Shown here one piece after another: positions 13,571 through 20,993 of a DNA stretch of 23,735 bases (within the stretch, counting starts at the first letter, position 1; each line of letters begins with the position of its first letter). Location of the stretch: positions 1-23,735 of the forward strand of contig JAVVHE010000028.1 of the NCBI GenBank assembly GCA_032249695.1, given 5' to 3'. Source of the DNA: JAVVHE01 sp032249695 (GTDB lineage Bacteria > Pseudomonadota > Alphaproteobacteria > Sphingomonadales > Sphingomonadaceae). The notes beneath the pieces are model-generated. The model did no database searches. It saw nothing but the letters and a program-made list of their open reading frames with translations, and was not told the DNA's origin. A program made the position numbers and the translations under genes.

Positions 13571-14655
13571 GCGGTTTCCCACGCGTCCGCCCGGCCCCAT
13601 GTGCCCGCAGCGCCGTGGACGATGCTGCACCGCTCACCCGCCTCGATGCGACCGACGATCGACGCCTGCTCACCCGCCGCGTGCAGCGCCGCCACCAATG
13701 CCTCGGCCTCGCCCGCAGCGGTGATCGCGATCATGCCGATACCGCAGTTGAACACGCGCGCCAGATCGCGCGGGGTCAGACCGCCGGTGTCGCGCAGCCA
13801 GCCGAAGACCGGCGGCAGCGGCCACGCGCCCGCGTCGATCACCGCGCGGCAGCCCTGCGGCAGCACGCGCGGCGGGTTCTCGATGAGGCCGCCGCCGGTG
13901 ATGTGCGCAAGCGCCTTCACGCCGCCGCCGCGCACCAGCGGCAGCAGCGCGCGCACATAGATGCGCGTCGGCGTCAGCAGCGCCTCACCCAGGCTTTGAC
14001 GCTCGGCCCACGGCGCAGTCTCCCCCCATCTCAGCCCGGATCCGGCAACGATGCGGCGGATGAGGCTGAAGCCGTTCGAGTGCGCGCCAGAGGACGCCAG
14101 GCCGACGATCCGGTCTCCCGGCGCTACCCCTGCCCCGGTCAGCTGCTGTCCGCGCTCCACCGCGCCCACCGCGAAGCCGGCAAGATCGTAATCGTCTGCC
14201 GCGTACATGCCCGGCATCTCGGCGGTTTCGCCACCTACCAAGGCGCAGCCCGCCAGTTCGCAGCCACGCGCAACGCCGCCGATCACCCGCTCGGCGACTC
14301 CGACATCGAGTGCCCCGCAGGCGAAATAGTCCAGGAAGAAGAGCGGCTCCGCGCCCTGCACGATCAGATCGTTGGCGCACATCGCGACGAGATCCTGCCC
14401 CACCCCGTCATGCACGCCCGTCTCGATCGCGAGCTTGAGCTTGGTGCCGACGCCATCGGTCGTCGCGACGATCAGCGGATCGGTGTAGCCGGCCGCGCGC
14501 GGATCGAAGAACGCGCCGAAGCCGCCGAGGCTGGGCAGGGCCCCTGCCCGCGCCGTCGCACGCGCCAGTGGCGCGATGCGGCGCACCAGCTCGTCGCCCG
14601 CATCGATCGAGACGCCCGCCGCGGCGTAGGGGTCGTGTGCCATCGCCTCCGTCAT
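13567..14655 (-). CDS. purM: Phosphoribosylformylglycinamidine cyclo-ligase (AIR synthetase)
   Basis: PurM closes the imidazole ring, turning FGAM into AIR with ATP, the fifth step of purine synthesis. The typical blocks are YAAAGVSIDAGDELVRRI, LPSLGGFGAFFDP, ATTDGVGTKLKLAIETG, DLVAMCANDLIVQGAEPLFFLDYFACG and GGETAEMPGMY, then KALAHITGGGLIENPPRVLP. The product has 362 residues from the ATG at 14655. In-frame ATGs at 14673 and 14643 are possible; GGAGG lies only two bases before 14643, too close to be convincing, so the exact start is uncertain. It heads the purM-purN-apt unit and is divergent from the exported-protein gene at 14742. Confidence 0.96.
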   Translation of the reverse strand: MTEAMAHDPYAAAGVSIDAGDELVRRIAPLARATARAGALPSLGGFGAFFDPRAAGYTDPLIVATTDGVGTKLKLAIETGVHDGVGQDLVAMCANDLIVQGAEPLFFLDYFACGALDVGVAERVIGGVARGCELAGCALVGGETAEMPGMYAADDYDLAGFAVGAVERGQQLTGAGVAPGDRIVGLASSGAHSNGFSLIRRIVAGSGLRWGETAPWAERQSLGEALLTPTRIYVRALLPLVRGGGVKALAHITGGGLIENPPRVLPQGCRAVIDAGAWPLPPVFGWLRDTGGLTPRDLARVFNCGIGMIAITAAGEAEALVAALHAAGEQASIVGRIEAGERCSIVHGAAGTWGRADAWETA

Positions 14656-14741
14656 ATCGGCCCGCGCAGCCACCGCCAGCCCGGCCGCGCACCGCGGCGG
14701 TGGATTTCGCGCGAGGCCCGCGCTACCCCGCAGCCGCTCCT

Positions 14742-16085
14742 ATGCGCGCCGCAGCCCTCTTCCTCGCGCTCGCCCTGATGGCCATATGCGCTCCGGCGCG
14801 GGCGCAGGCGGATTTCACGATCACCGGCGTGCGTGTCGACGTGGCTGCTGGATCGGCCGAGGCGGCGCGGCGGGCGGGCTGGCATCTGGCGCAGAGGAAG
14901 GCGTGGCCTGAACTCTACGCGCGGCTGACCGGCGCCGCCCCCGCCACCGCGCCGCGCCTGAACGACGGCGCGCTCGATTCGATCGTCAGCGGCATCGAGG
15001 TGCAGCGCGAGGCGATCGGACCCAACCGCTATATCGCGCAGCTTGCGGTCGCCTTCGATCGCGGGCGCGCGAGCGGTTACCTCGGCAACAGCGCGCGGCT
15101 GCTGCGGTCGGCACCGATGCTGCTGATGCCGGTGGAGATCGACGGCGGTGCGATCACGGTCTTTGAACGGCGCGGGCCGTGGGCCGAGGCGTGGCGGCGC
15201 TTCCGGATCGATTCGTCGGCCATCGCTTATGTGCGTCCATCGGGCACAGCGGCCGATGCGCTCGTGCTGACCGGCTGGCAGGCCTACCGGTCGGACCGGC
15301 TGCTCTGGCGTGCCACGCTCAGCCGCTATCAGGCAGCAAACGTGCTCGTGGCCGAAGCGCGGCTGTTCTACGCGTGGCCGGGCGGGCCGGTGACGGGGCA
15401 TTTCCGCGCGCTCGTCGGCCCGGATACGAAGGTGGCGGACGAGTTCACACTGCGCGCCGGCAATGCCGACGAGTTCCGCCAGATGCTCGATCTCGCGGTT
15501 GAGCGGATCGACCGTGCCTATATCGCGGCGCTGCGCGCAGGCGTGCTTCGGGCCGAGGAGGATCTGATCGCGCCCATCGACCAGATTGCGCTCGGCGACG
15601 TGGGCGAGTTTTCGCCGGTGATCGGCGCGGCCGCCGAGCCGACCGCGACGCTCGTTGCCGAGGTCGCGACGCCGACGATCGAGGCAGCGAACGGGTTCGA
15701 GGCGGCTGCGCTCGCGGCGCAGGGAGTCAGCGGCGCGGCGCTCACGGCGATCAATGTCGGTGGCGTCAGCCGCATCCGGATCGACTATGCGGGCCCGCTC
15801 GAGCGGCTGCGGTATAATCTTGATCAGGCCGGGTTGCGGCTGGAGCCGGCGAGCGGCGGCTACCGGCTGCGCCAGCGGCTGGCGAACGAGGCGACGCTGC
15901 CGCCCCCCGCCGAGCCGACCACCGCGGCGTCGGCCGAGGGCGCCGACATGGTCGTGACCGACGACGCCGCGCCGCCCGCCACCGCTCCGCCACCGCCAGA
16001 GCCGCGCAACCGCCACCCCGCGCCACCGCCGGGCGACAGCGCCCTGCTGCTCCCTCAGGAGGCGCGCGTCCGCCCCAGGGGATGA
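14742..16085 (+). CDS. Exported protein of unknown function (possibly DUF2066-like)
   Basis: The 447-residue product begins MRAAALFLALALMAICAPARAQA, a clear Sec signal peptide with a likely cut after AQA, so the mature protein should be periplasmic. The next part, with AARRAGWHLAQRKAWPELYARLTGA, resembles the start of DUF2066 proteins; this is from memory and weak. Around residues 335-390 there is an alpha/beta segment (VSGAALTAINVGGVSRIRIDYAGPLERLRYNLDQAGLRL), and the C-terminus is Pro/Ala-rich and probably disordered. No catalytic motif is visible. The gene overlaps hda by four bases (ATGA), so the two are translationally coupled although one is exported and the other acts on the replisome. 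An upstream in-frame start is possible but would bury the signal peptide. Confidence 0.8.
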   Translation: MRAAALFLALALMAICAPARAQADFTITGVRVDVAAGSAEAARRAGWHLAQRKAWPELYARLTGAAPATAPRLNDGALDSIVSGIEVQREAIGPNRYIAQLAVAFDRGRASGYLGNSARLLRSAPMLLMPVEIDGGAITVFERRGPWAEAWRRFRIDSSAIAYVRPSGTAADALVLTGWQAYRSDRLLWRATLSRYQAANVLVAEARLFYAWPGGPVTGHFRALVGPDTKVADEFTLRAGNADEFRQMLDLAVERIDRAYIAALRAGVLRAEEDLIAPIDQIALGDVGEFSPVIGAAAEPTATLVAEVATPTIEAANGFEAAALAAQGVSGAALTAINVGGVSRIRIDYAGPLERLRYNLDQAGLRLEPASGGYRLRQRLANEATLPPPAEPTTAASAEGADMVVTDDAAPPATAPPPPEPRNRHPAPPPGDSALLLPQEARVRPRG

Positions 16086-16684
16086 ACCAGCTCGCTCTCC
16101 CGCTCGAATATCGCGCAGCGCTGGGCGTGGCGGACTTCTTCGTATCCGATGCCAACCGCGAGGCGGTTCGCTATCTCGATCGCTGGCGCAGCTGGCAGGT
16201 GCCCGTGGCGCTGCTGCTCGGCCCGCCCGCCAGCGGCAAGAGCCACCTCGCGCGCATCTGGGAGCGGCGCAGCGGCGGCACCGTGCTCGACGGACTTGGC
16301 GACATGAGCGACCGCGAGGCGCTGTTCCACGCCTGGAACGCCGCCGCGCCCGGCCGCCCGCTGCTGCTGGTCGCGCGGCAGGATCCAGACCATTGGGCAC
16401 GCGGTCTCGCCGACCTCGCCTCGCGGCTGGCGGCGACGCCGCGCGCGGTGATCGCGTCACCCGACGACGCCCTCCTTGCTGCAGTGATGCGGAAGCGCTT
16501 CCGCGATCTCGGCGTCGAGGTGTCGGCCGACGTCGTCCGCTTTGCGCTGGCGCGCATCGAGCGCAGCATGGCGGCGGTGATTGAGCTTGTGGATCAGTTG
16601 GAGTCCGCAGCGCTCGCCGCCCGCCGCCCCGTGACGGTGCCGCTCGCGCGCGACGTGCTGATGCGCCAGGAACGGATGTTCTGA
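16082..16684 (+). CDS. hdaA: DnaA-homologue HdaA, regulator of replication initiation
   Basis: Hda works with the DNA-loaded sliding clamp to make DnaA hydrolyse ATP, which prevents re-initiation. The 200-residue product starts MNQLALPLEY, where QLALPL (3-8) is a clamp-binding motif in the place expected for Hda. Walker A is GPPASGKS (47-54). A DPDHWARGLADLASRL block follows, matching the LPDLASRL region of Hda, then the sensor-2 type helix ALARIERSMAAVIELVDQLE. The Walker B area is reduced: VLDGLGDM (about 68-75) where other members have two adjacent acidic residues. It is shorter than the E. coli protein (233). Overlap with the upstream gene gives coupling. Confidence 0.92.
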   Translation: MNQLALPLEYRAALGVADFFVSDANREAVRYLDRWRSWQVPVALLLGPPASGKSHLARIWERRSGGTVLDGLGDMSDREALFHAWNAAAPGRPLLLVARQDPDHWARGLADLASRLAATPRAVIASPDDALLAAVMRKRFRDLGVEVSADVVRFALARIERSMAAVIELVDQLESAALAARRPVTVPLARDVLMRQERMF

Positions 16685-16814
16685 GCCCGATCTCCGCTGG
16701 AGTTGTTAGCCAACCTGCCCGACGAATCCAAGCGGACCCATTCCGGCAGAGGACCGATCACGCTACGATCGCGCCGAGCTCGTCAGCGCAGTGCACGCCC
16801 TTGCCGTGGCGAGA

Positions 16815-17357
16815 TTACGCCGCTGCCTTCTTCAGCTTGGCTGCATATTGCTGGAGGAACTTCTTCAGTTTCGGAGCCACCACCACCTGGCAGTAGGGGT
16901 TCTGCGTGCCGACGCGCTCGAAATACTCCTGGTGGTAGTCCTCGGCGGGCCACCAGCGGCTGAGCGGCTCGATCGTGGTGACGATCGCTCCGTCCCAATC
17001 GGCCTGCGCGCGTTCCTTAGCGGCTTCGGCCTCGCGGCGCTGCTCGGGGTTCAGCGGAAACACCGCCGATCGATATTGCGTGCCGACATCGTTCCCCTGG
17101 CGGTTGAGCTGCGTCGGGTCGTGCGTGTGAAAGAAAATATCCAGCAACTCGGCATAGCTGATGCGCGCGGGATCGAACTCGATCTTCACTGCCTCGGCGT
17201 GGCCAGTACGGCCGTCGCACACCTGCTTGTAACTGGGGTTGTCGACGGTGCCGCCGATATAGCCGCTCTCGACCGCGTGGACTCCGTCCAGCTGATCGAA
17301 CACCGCCTCGGTGCACCAGAAGCAGCCACCGGCGAAAATTGCGGTCTCATGGCTCAT
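16815..17357 (-). CDS. msrA: Peptide-methionine (S)-S-oxide reductase
   Basis: MsrA reduces methionine-S-sulfoxide in oxidised proteins and free methionine. The 180-residue product contains the catalytic motif GGCFWCTE with the nucleophile Cys12, followed by VESGYIGGTVDNPSYKQVCDG, GHAEAVKIEFDP and FFHTHDPTQLNRQGNDVGTQYRS, all family hallmarks. A further Cys in NPYCQVV may help resolve the sulfenic acid, since the usual Gly-rich C-terminal Cys pair is absent and the tail is Lys/Ala-rich. GAGGGA lies about 12 bases before the ATG. It converges on hda; the 130 bases between them show no strong terminator. The frameshifted small gene lies upstream. Confidence 0.96.
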   Translation of the reverse strand: MSHETAIFAGGCFWCTEAVFDQLDGVHAVESGYIGGTVDNPSYKQVCDGRTGHAEAVKIEFDPARISYAELLDIFFHTHDPTQLNRQGNDVGTQYRSAVFPLNPEQRREAEAAKERAQADWDGAIVTTIEPLSRWWPAEDYHQEYFERVGTQNPYCQVVVAPKLKKFLQQYAAKLKKAAA

Positions 17358-17430
17358 CGCGCGCGTAAATCCCTCACTGGCACCGCCGCTATGTGGAGCC
17401 GCCGCGCGGCCCCGCCAAGGGCACCACGTC

Positions 17431-17632
17431 TCACCACCATGGTGCGTAAAGCGCAATGAGGATCGACAGCACCGCGAACGCGCCGAGCCTGAGGCCGCTG
17501 CTGGTGCTGCAATCGACATCGCGCAACTCGATCCGGTCGGCCGATCCAGCTGTCCCACAAAGAGAGCGTCTGGCTGCGGCCATCGACCAGTCCCCGGTCG
17601 ATCGTAGCAAGATCACCCCAGGATCGCTTCAT
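17431..17632 (-). pseudogene. Small membrane protein gene with an apparent +1 frameshift
   Basis: The ATG at 17632 overlaps the galM stop (ATGA), and the frame begins MKRSWGDLATIDRGLVDGRS with codon choice like its neighbours. After about residue 31 that frame turns into poor-codon, Arg-rich sequence. At the same place the neighbouring frame becomes coding-like: DRIELRDVDCSTSSGLRLGA followed by a hydrophobic helix ending in LYAPWW and TGA at 17431. Removing one base near 17539 would join them into a 66-residue single-pass membrane protein. This may be a true mutation or a sequencing error. The first frame stays open to 17354, overlapping the msrA start, so an intact 92-residue gene is an alternative I think less likely. 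I do not recognise a family. Confidence 0.5.
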
Positions 17633-18699
17633 TTGGCAACCGAAAAGCGGAAGATGATCCGGTTGAGGTAAGTCTGCCCCGGATCGAGCCGCGCCGAGCC
17701 GAATTCGGCCCGGTTGACGGAATCGGGGAATAGCTGAGGCTCCAGCACAATTGCGTCGCCCATGCGATAGAGTCTCCCCGCCTTGCCAGCGGTCGTCGCG
17801 TCGAGAAAATTGCCCGAATAGAATTGCAGGCCCGGCTGATCGGAGAGCACCTCCAGCACGCGGCGGCTGCGCGGGTCTTCCACCCGCGCCACCAGCCGCG
17901 GCGCAGGCGCAGGACGGCGCGAGATCACCCAGTTGTGATCGTAGCCGCGGCCGAAGCGGATCTGCTCGTCGCCCGCGTCGCGCACGCGCTCTCCGACCGG
18001 TGTCGGCTTGCGGAAATCGAACACCGTACCGTCGACCTTCCGGAACTCGCCAACTGGGATCAGGTCCTTGTCGACCGGCGTGAATTCTTGCGCCGGGATG
18101 GTCAGGAGGTGATCCATCGCGCTCCCCTGCCCCTCGCCGCTGAGGTTCCAGTAGCTGTGGTTGCTGAGCTGGACGACCGTCGGCCGGTCGGTGGTGGCGC
18201 GATATTCGACCCCGAGCGCGTTATCCTCGCCGAGTGTGTAGGTCGCGTCCACGGTCAGCGTGCCGGGATAGCCTTGGTCGCCGTCGGTGCTTACCAGCCG
18301 GAATACTGCGCGCGCGGTCGGTCCGCTCGCCACCTCCACCAGGCGCCAGTTGCGCTTGTCAAAGCCCACCGTGCCGCCGTGTAGCGCGTTGGGCCCGTTA
18401 TTGACGGGTGTCTGGTAGCTCTTGCCGTCGAGCGTGAAGCGGCCCTTCGCGATGCGGTTCGCCACGCGACCGACGGTCGATCCGAGATATTGCGGCTGGT
18501 TGAGATAACCGTCCATGGACGGATAGCCGAGCGCCACGTCGTCGAGCTTACCCATTGCATCGGGAACCAGCACCGATTGCACGCTCGCGCCATAGCTTAT
18601 GACGGTGGCGCGCATACCGTGGCTGTTAACGAAAGTGACCGCTTCGACGGGCGTGCCGTCGCGGTTGCGGCCGAAATTCGCCTGGGTGGCGGTGATCAT
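17629..18699 (-). CDS. galM: Aldose 1-epimerase (mutarotase)
   Basis: GalM interconverts the alpha and beta forms of galactose and other aldoses. The 356-residue product carries the catalytic elements of the family: GRVANRIAKGRFTLDGKSYQ and NNGPNALHGG with the first His, VVQLSNHSYWNLSG with the second His, LQFYSGNFLD, and IVLEPQLFPDSVNR with the catalytic Glu. The ATG at 18699 starts MITATQANFGRNRDG. Upstream, the frame stays open but reads Arg/Pro-rich with no signal peptide, so the enzyme is taken as cytoplasmic. No ribosome site is obvious. The stop overlaps the start of the small frameshifted gene (ATGA). No other sugar genes are nearby to show its substrate. Confidence 0.93.
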   Translation of the reverse strand: MITATQANFGRNRDGTPVEAVTFVNSHGMRATVISYGASVQSVLVPDAMGKLDDVALGYPSMDGYLNQPQYLGSTVGRVANRIAKGRFTLDGKSYQTPVNNGPNALHGGTVGFDKRNWRLVEVASGPTARAVFRLVSTDGDQGYPGTLTVDATYTLGEDNALGVEYRATTDRPTVVQLSNHSYWNLSGEGQGSAMDHLLTIPAQEFTPVDKDLIPVGEFRKVDGTVFDFRKPTPVGERVRDAGDEQIRFGRGYDHNWVISRRPAPAPRLVARVEDPRSRRVLEVLSDQPGLQFYSGNFLDATTAGKAGRLYRMGDAIVLEPQLFPDSVNRAEFGSARLDPGQTYLNRIIFRFSVAK

Positions 18700-19038
18700 G
18701 GTGAGCGCGATCGTCGGGAGCTGGCGGGGGAGGGGTGACGGGCAGCGGGGCCGTAGGCTACGGAGGCGTCCCCGCGCCGATCGCGGCGGGCTGAGCGTCT
18801 GTAGTCGGCCGCGGTGGTGGCAGCAACGGGGTGGCTGGAACGGGCAGGTTCGCTGCCCGATCGCGCGCGCGGCCCTGTCCACGCGCGACGACATTCCGGA
18901 TCAAGTCCGGAATGACTGCTTCGTGGAGCCAGCTGTGTGCCGCCCGCTCGCGAGCAGGCACGCGGAGCCGGCGCGGCCGCGCGTTGGTGGCGCCGCCCTC
19001 TGCCCGCCGAGCTGCAGCCCAGCAGCCCGCTCGCCGGC
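18700..19038. other. 339-bp intergenic region with three palindromes, between tig and galM
   Basis: No credible gene lies here. Three inverted repeats are visible: CCGTAGGCTACGG (18751-18763), CGGGCAG/CTGCCCG around GTTCG (18841-18859), and ATTCCGGA/TCCGGAAT around TCAAG (18893-18913). None is followed by a T tract, so they are not ordinary intrinsic terminators. The first lies about 52 bases before the galM ATG and could be an operator. I could not recognise the galM promoter. Confidence 0.5.
18893..18913. repeat. Dispersed palindrome (REP-like) downstream of tig
   Basis: ATTCCGGA (18893-18900) and TCCGGAAT (18906-18913) form a perfect 8-bp stem around TCAAG. A partial copy is at 6509-6521. 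Two occurrences in non-coding gaps suggest a genome-wide repeat, which I recall as common in sphingomonads but could not check. Confidence 0.55.
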
Positions 19039-20790
19039 TTAGGCCTCGCCGCCCTCCGCGGTGGCTGCGCTGGCGCGCTTGCGCTTGGGCGCCTTCGCCG
19101 CTGACTCGGCCGTTGCTTCGCCCGTTGCTTCGGCCGGAGCGCCACCGACAGCAGCCTCGCCGCCAGCGGAAGCTGGCTCGCTGTCGCGCGCAGCCGGCTC
19201 GCTATCTGCCTCGGCCGTCGCGCCCTCGCCAGCGTCGCTCGTGCCGCCACCTACGGCTCCAGCCTTCGCCTTGCGCGCACGCTTGGGCTTGGCGGCGCCG
19301 TCGTCGGCGACCTGCGCCTCCGCACCGCGCGCCGCACCCGCCTCGCCGTGCGCGTGATCGTCGCCATGCGCGTGCGCGTGATCGTGGTCGCAATCGGGGC
19401 CGTGGATGTGGACCGGCTCGTCGCCCGCGCCCTCACCGCCCGGCAGCGCAGCGCCGCCCAGCGCGCCCTCCTCGCTCTGCAGCGCCGCCTCGATCGCCTC
19501 GCGCGTGCTCGGCGTTTCGGTAACGACGGCCTTGCCGATCAGATAATCGACGACCTTGTCCTCGTAGAGTGGCGCGCGCAGCTGCGCGGCCGCCGTCGCG
19601 TTCTCGCGGAAGAAGGCGATCACGCGCTGCTGTTCCTTCTGCGGATGGCGCGAGGCTTCCTGCGCGATCAGGCGGTTCATCTCGGCCTGGCTGACCTCAA
19701 TGCCGGCGCGGCGGCCGATTTCCGACAGCAGCAGGCCCAGCCGCACGCGGCGTTCGGCGATGCGGCGATAGTCGGCGGCGTCGGCGTCCAGACTTGCGCG
19801 CGCAGCCTCCGGGTCGGAGTCGCGCGACGCCTCGTCGCCCAGCTGCATCATGATCGCGCGGAACTCGGCCTCGACCATCCCCTCAGGCACCGCGAAGTCG
19901 TGCGTCGCGGCGAGGTGATCGAGCAGGCGGCGCTTCACATAGATGCGCTCAAGAGACTTATACTCGGCCTCGACCTGGTCCTTCAGAATCTCCCTCAGCG
20001 CCTCCAGGCTGTCGAGGCCCAAGCCCTTGGCGAAATCCTCGTCGACCGCGGGTGCCATCGCGGTGCGGACCTCGGCAACGGTCACCTCGAACACCGCCTC
20101 GCGGCCAGCGAGATACTTCGCTCCGTAATTCTCCGGGAAGGTCACGCGCACCGTGCGCTGCTCGTTCGCCTTCACGCCAACCAGCTGCTCCTCGAAGCCC
20201 GGGATCAGCTGGCGGCTGCCGAGCGTGATCGCCACGCCCTCGCCCTTGCCGCCCTCGAACAGCTCGCCGTCGATCGATCCCTCGAAATCGGCCACGACCA
20301 CGTCGCCCGGCGCTGCCGCATGATCGGGCGCGGCAGGCTCGTAGCGCTGCTGCTGATCGGCCAGCCGCTGCAACGCGGCGTCGACGTCGGCGTCGGTCGC
20401 GTTGATCGTCAGCCGCTCAAGCGCGATGCCCTCGACCGCGTTCGGCTCAACCTGCGGCAGCACCTCGTAGGCGACGGTGAACGCCACGTCGGCTCCAGCC
20501 TGCGGATCTACCGTCAGCTGCGGCTGGATCGCGGGACGCTCGTTCCGCTCGCTGTAGAGCTGGTTCAGCGCATCGGTCGCCGCGGCCTCCACCGCATCCT
20601 TGCGCAGCGCCGCGCCGTGCATCTTCTTGATGAGGTTGGGCGGCACCTTGCCGGGGCGGAAACCGGGCATCCGCACCTGGCCCGCGATCTCGGCGAGCTG
20701 GCCTTCGATCTTGGCCTCGATCTCGGCCGCGGGGATGGTCAGCCGGTACTGGCGGCGCAGGCCTTCGTTGGCGATTTCGGCGATCTGCAA
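19039..20790 (-). CDS. tig: Trigger factor, with long His-rich and Lys/Ala-rich C-terminal tail
   Basis: Trigger factor is the ribosome-bound chaperone and prolyl isomerase that meets nascent chains. The ribosome-docking region is clear (VRMPGFRPGKVPPNLIKKMHG, containing the GFRPGKVP signature), then a PPIase domain (GDVVVADFEGSIDGELFEGG, QLIPGFEEQLVG) and the helical C-domain. The product is 583 residues, about 150 longer than E. coli's 432. The extra part begins with a His-rich stretch (461-482, eight His and one Cys) and continues with a low-complexity Ala/Glu/Lys tail. The start is a TTG at 20790: GAAGGA (20797-20802) sits six bases before it, and the first residues (QIAEIANEGLRR) fit the family. 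tRNA-Leu lies 40 bases upstream, probably on the same transcript. Confidence 0.94.
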   Translation of the reverse strand: MQIAEIANEGLRRQYRLTIPAAEIEAKIEGQLAEIAGQVRMPGFRPGKVPPNLIKKMHGAALRKDAVEAAATDALNQLYSERNERPAIQPQLTVDPQAGADVAFTVAYEVLPQVEPNAVEGIALERLTINATDADVDAALQRLADQQQRYEPAAPDHAAAPGDVVVADFEGSIDGELFEGGKGEGVAITLGSRQLIPGFEEQLVGVKANEQRTVRVTFPENYGAKYLAGREAVFEVTVAEVRTAMAPAVDEDFAKGLGLDSLEALREILKDQVEAEYKSLERIYVKRRLLDHLAATHDFAVPEGMVEAEFRAIMMQLGDEASRDSDPEAARASLDADAADYRRIAERRVRLGLLLSEIGRRAGIEVSQAEMNRLIAQEASRHPQKEQQRVIAFFRENATAAAQLRAPLYEDKVVDYLIGKAVVTETPSTREAIEAALQSEEGALGGAALPGGEGAGDEPVHIHGPDCDHDHAHAHGDDHAHGEAGAARGAEAQVADDGAAKPKRARKAKAGAVGGGTSDAGEGATAEADSEPAARDSEPASAGGEAAVGGAPAEATGEATAESAAKAPKRKRASAATAEGGEA

Positions 20791-20830
20791 GGCGGGTCCT
20801 TCGTGGATAGTCGGGTGGGCCGATTGCGCG

Positions 20831-20917
20831 TGGTGCGGGCGAAGGGACTCGAACCCCCACGTCCTTTCGGACACTGGAACCTAAATCCAGGGCGTCTACC
20901 AATTCCGCCACACCCGC
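20831..20917 (-). tRNA. tRNA-Leu, anticodon UAG
   Basis: The reverse complement folds as a class II tRNA of 87 bases. The acceptor stem is GCGGGTG with CGCCCGC, the anticodon stem CTGGA/TCCAG encloses TTTAGGT with anticodon TAG, there is a long variable arm (TGTCCGAAAGGACG), and the T arm contains GGTTCGAGTCC. The discriminator A and a genome-encoded CCA follow. TAG reads leucine CUA/CUG-type codons. It is directly upstream of tig. Confidence 0.97.
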
Positions 20918-20934
20918 GCGCGTGCGAGCGGCGG

Positions 20935-20963
20935 CGTTTAGCGCGGCCTGGCGGGAGCGTCCA
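20935..20963 (-). promoter_or_regulatory. Probable promoter of tRNA-Leu (and tig)
   Basis: On the minus strand TGGACG (20963-20958) and TAAACG (20940-20935) are separated by 17 bases. They fit a sigma-70 type -35 (4 of 6) and a weak -10 (3 of 6), placing a start about 10 bases before the tRNA. Read from sequence by eye only. Confidence 0.4.
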
Positions 20964-20993
20964 GCACCCTGCGTCGGCTGGCGGCGGCGCGGC

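Noticed and set aside
14652..16460. A 602-residue minus-strand open frame opposite the exported protein and hda
   Set aside because: The plus-strand products have a signal peptide, a Walker A motif and a clamp-binding motif; the antisense frame is Arg-rich without motifs.
16685..16814. Terminator between the convergent hda and msrA genes
   Set aside because: Only a 4-bp stem (CTCC/GGAG at 16692-16702) with no T run was found.
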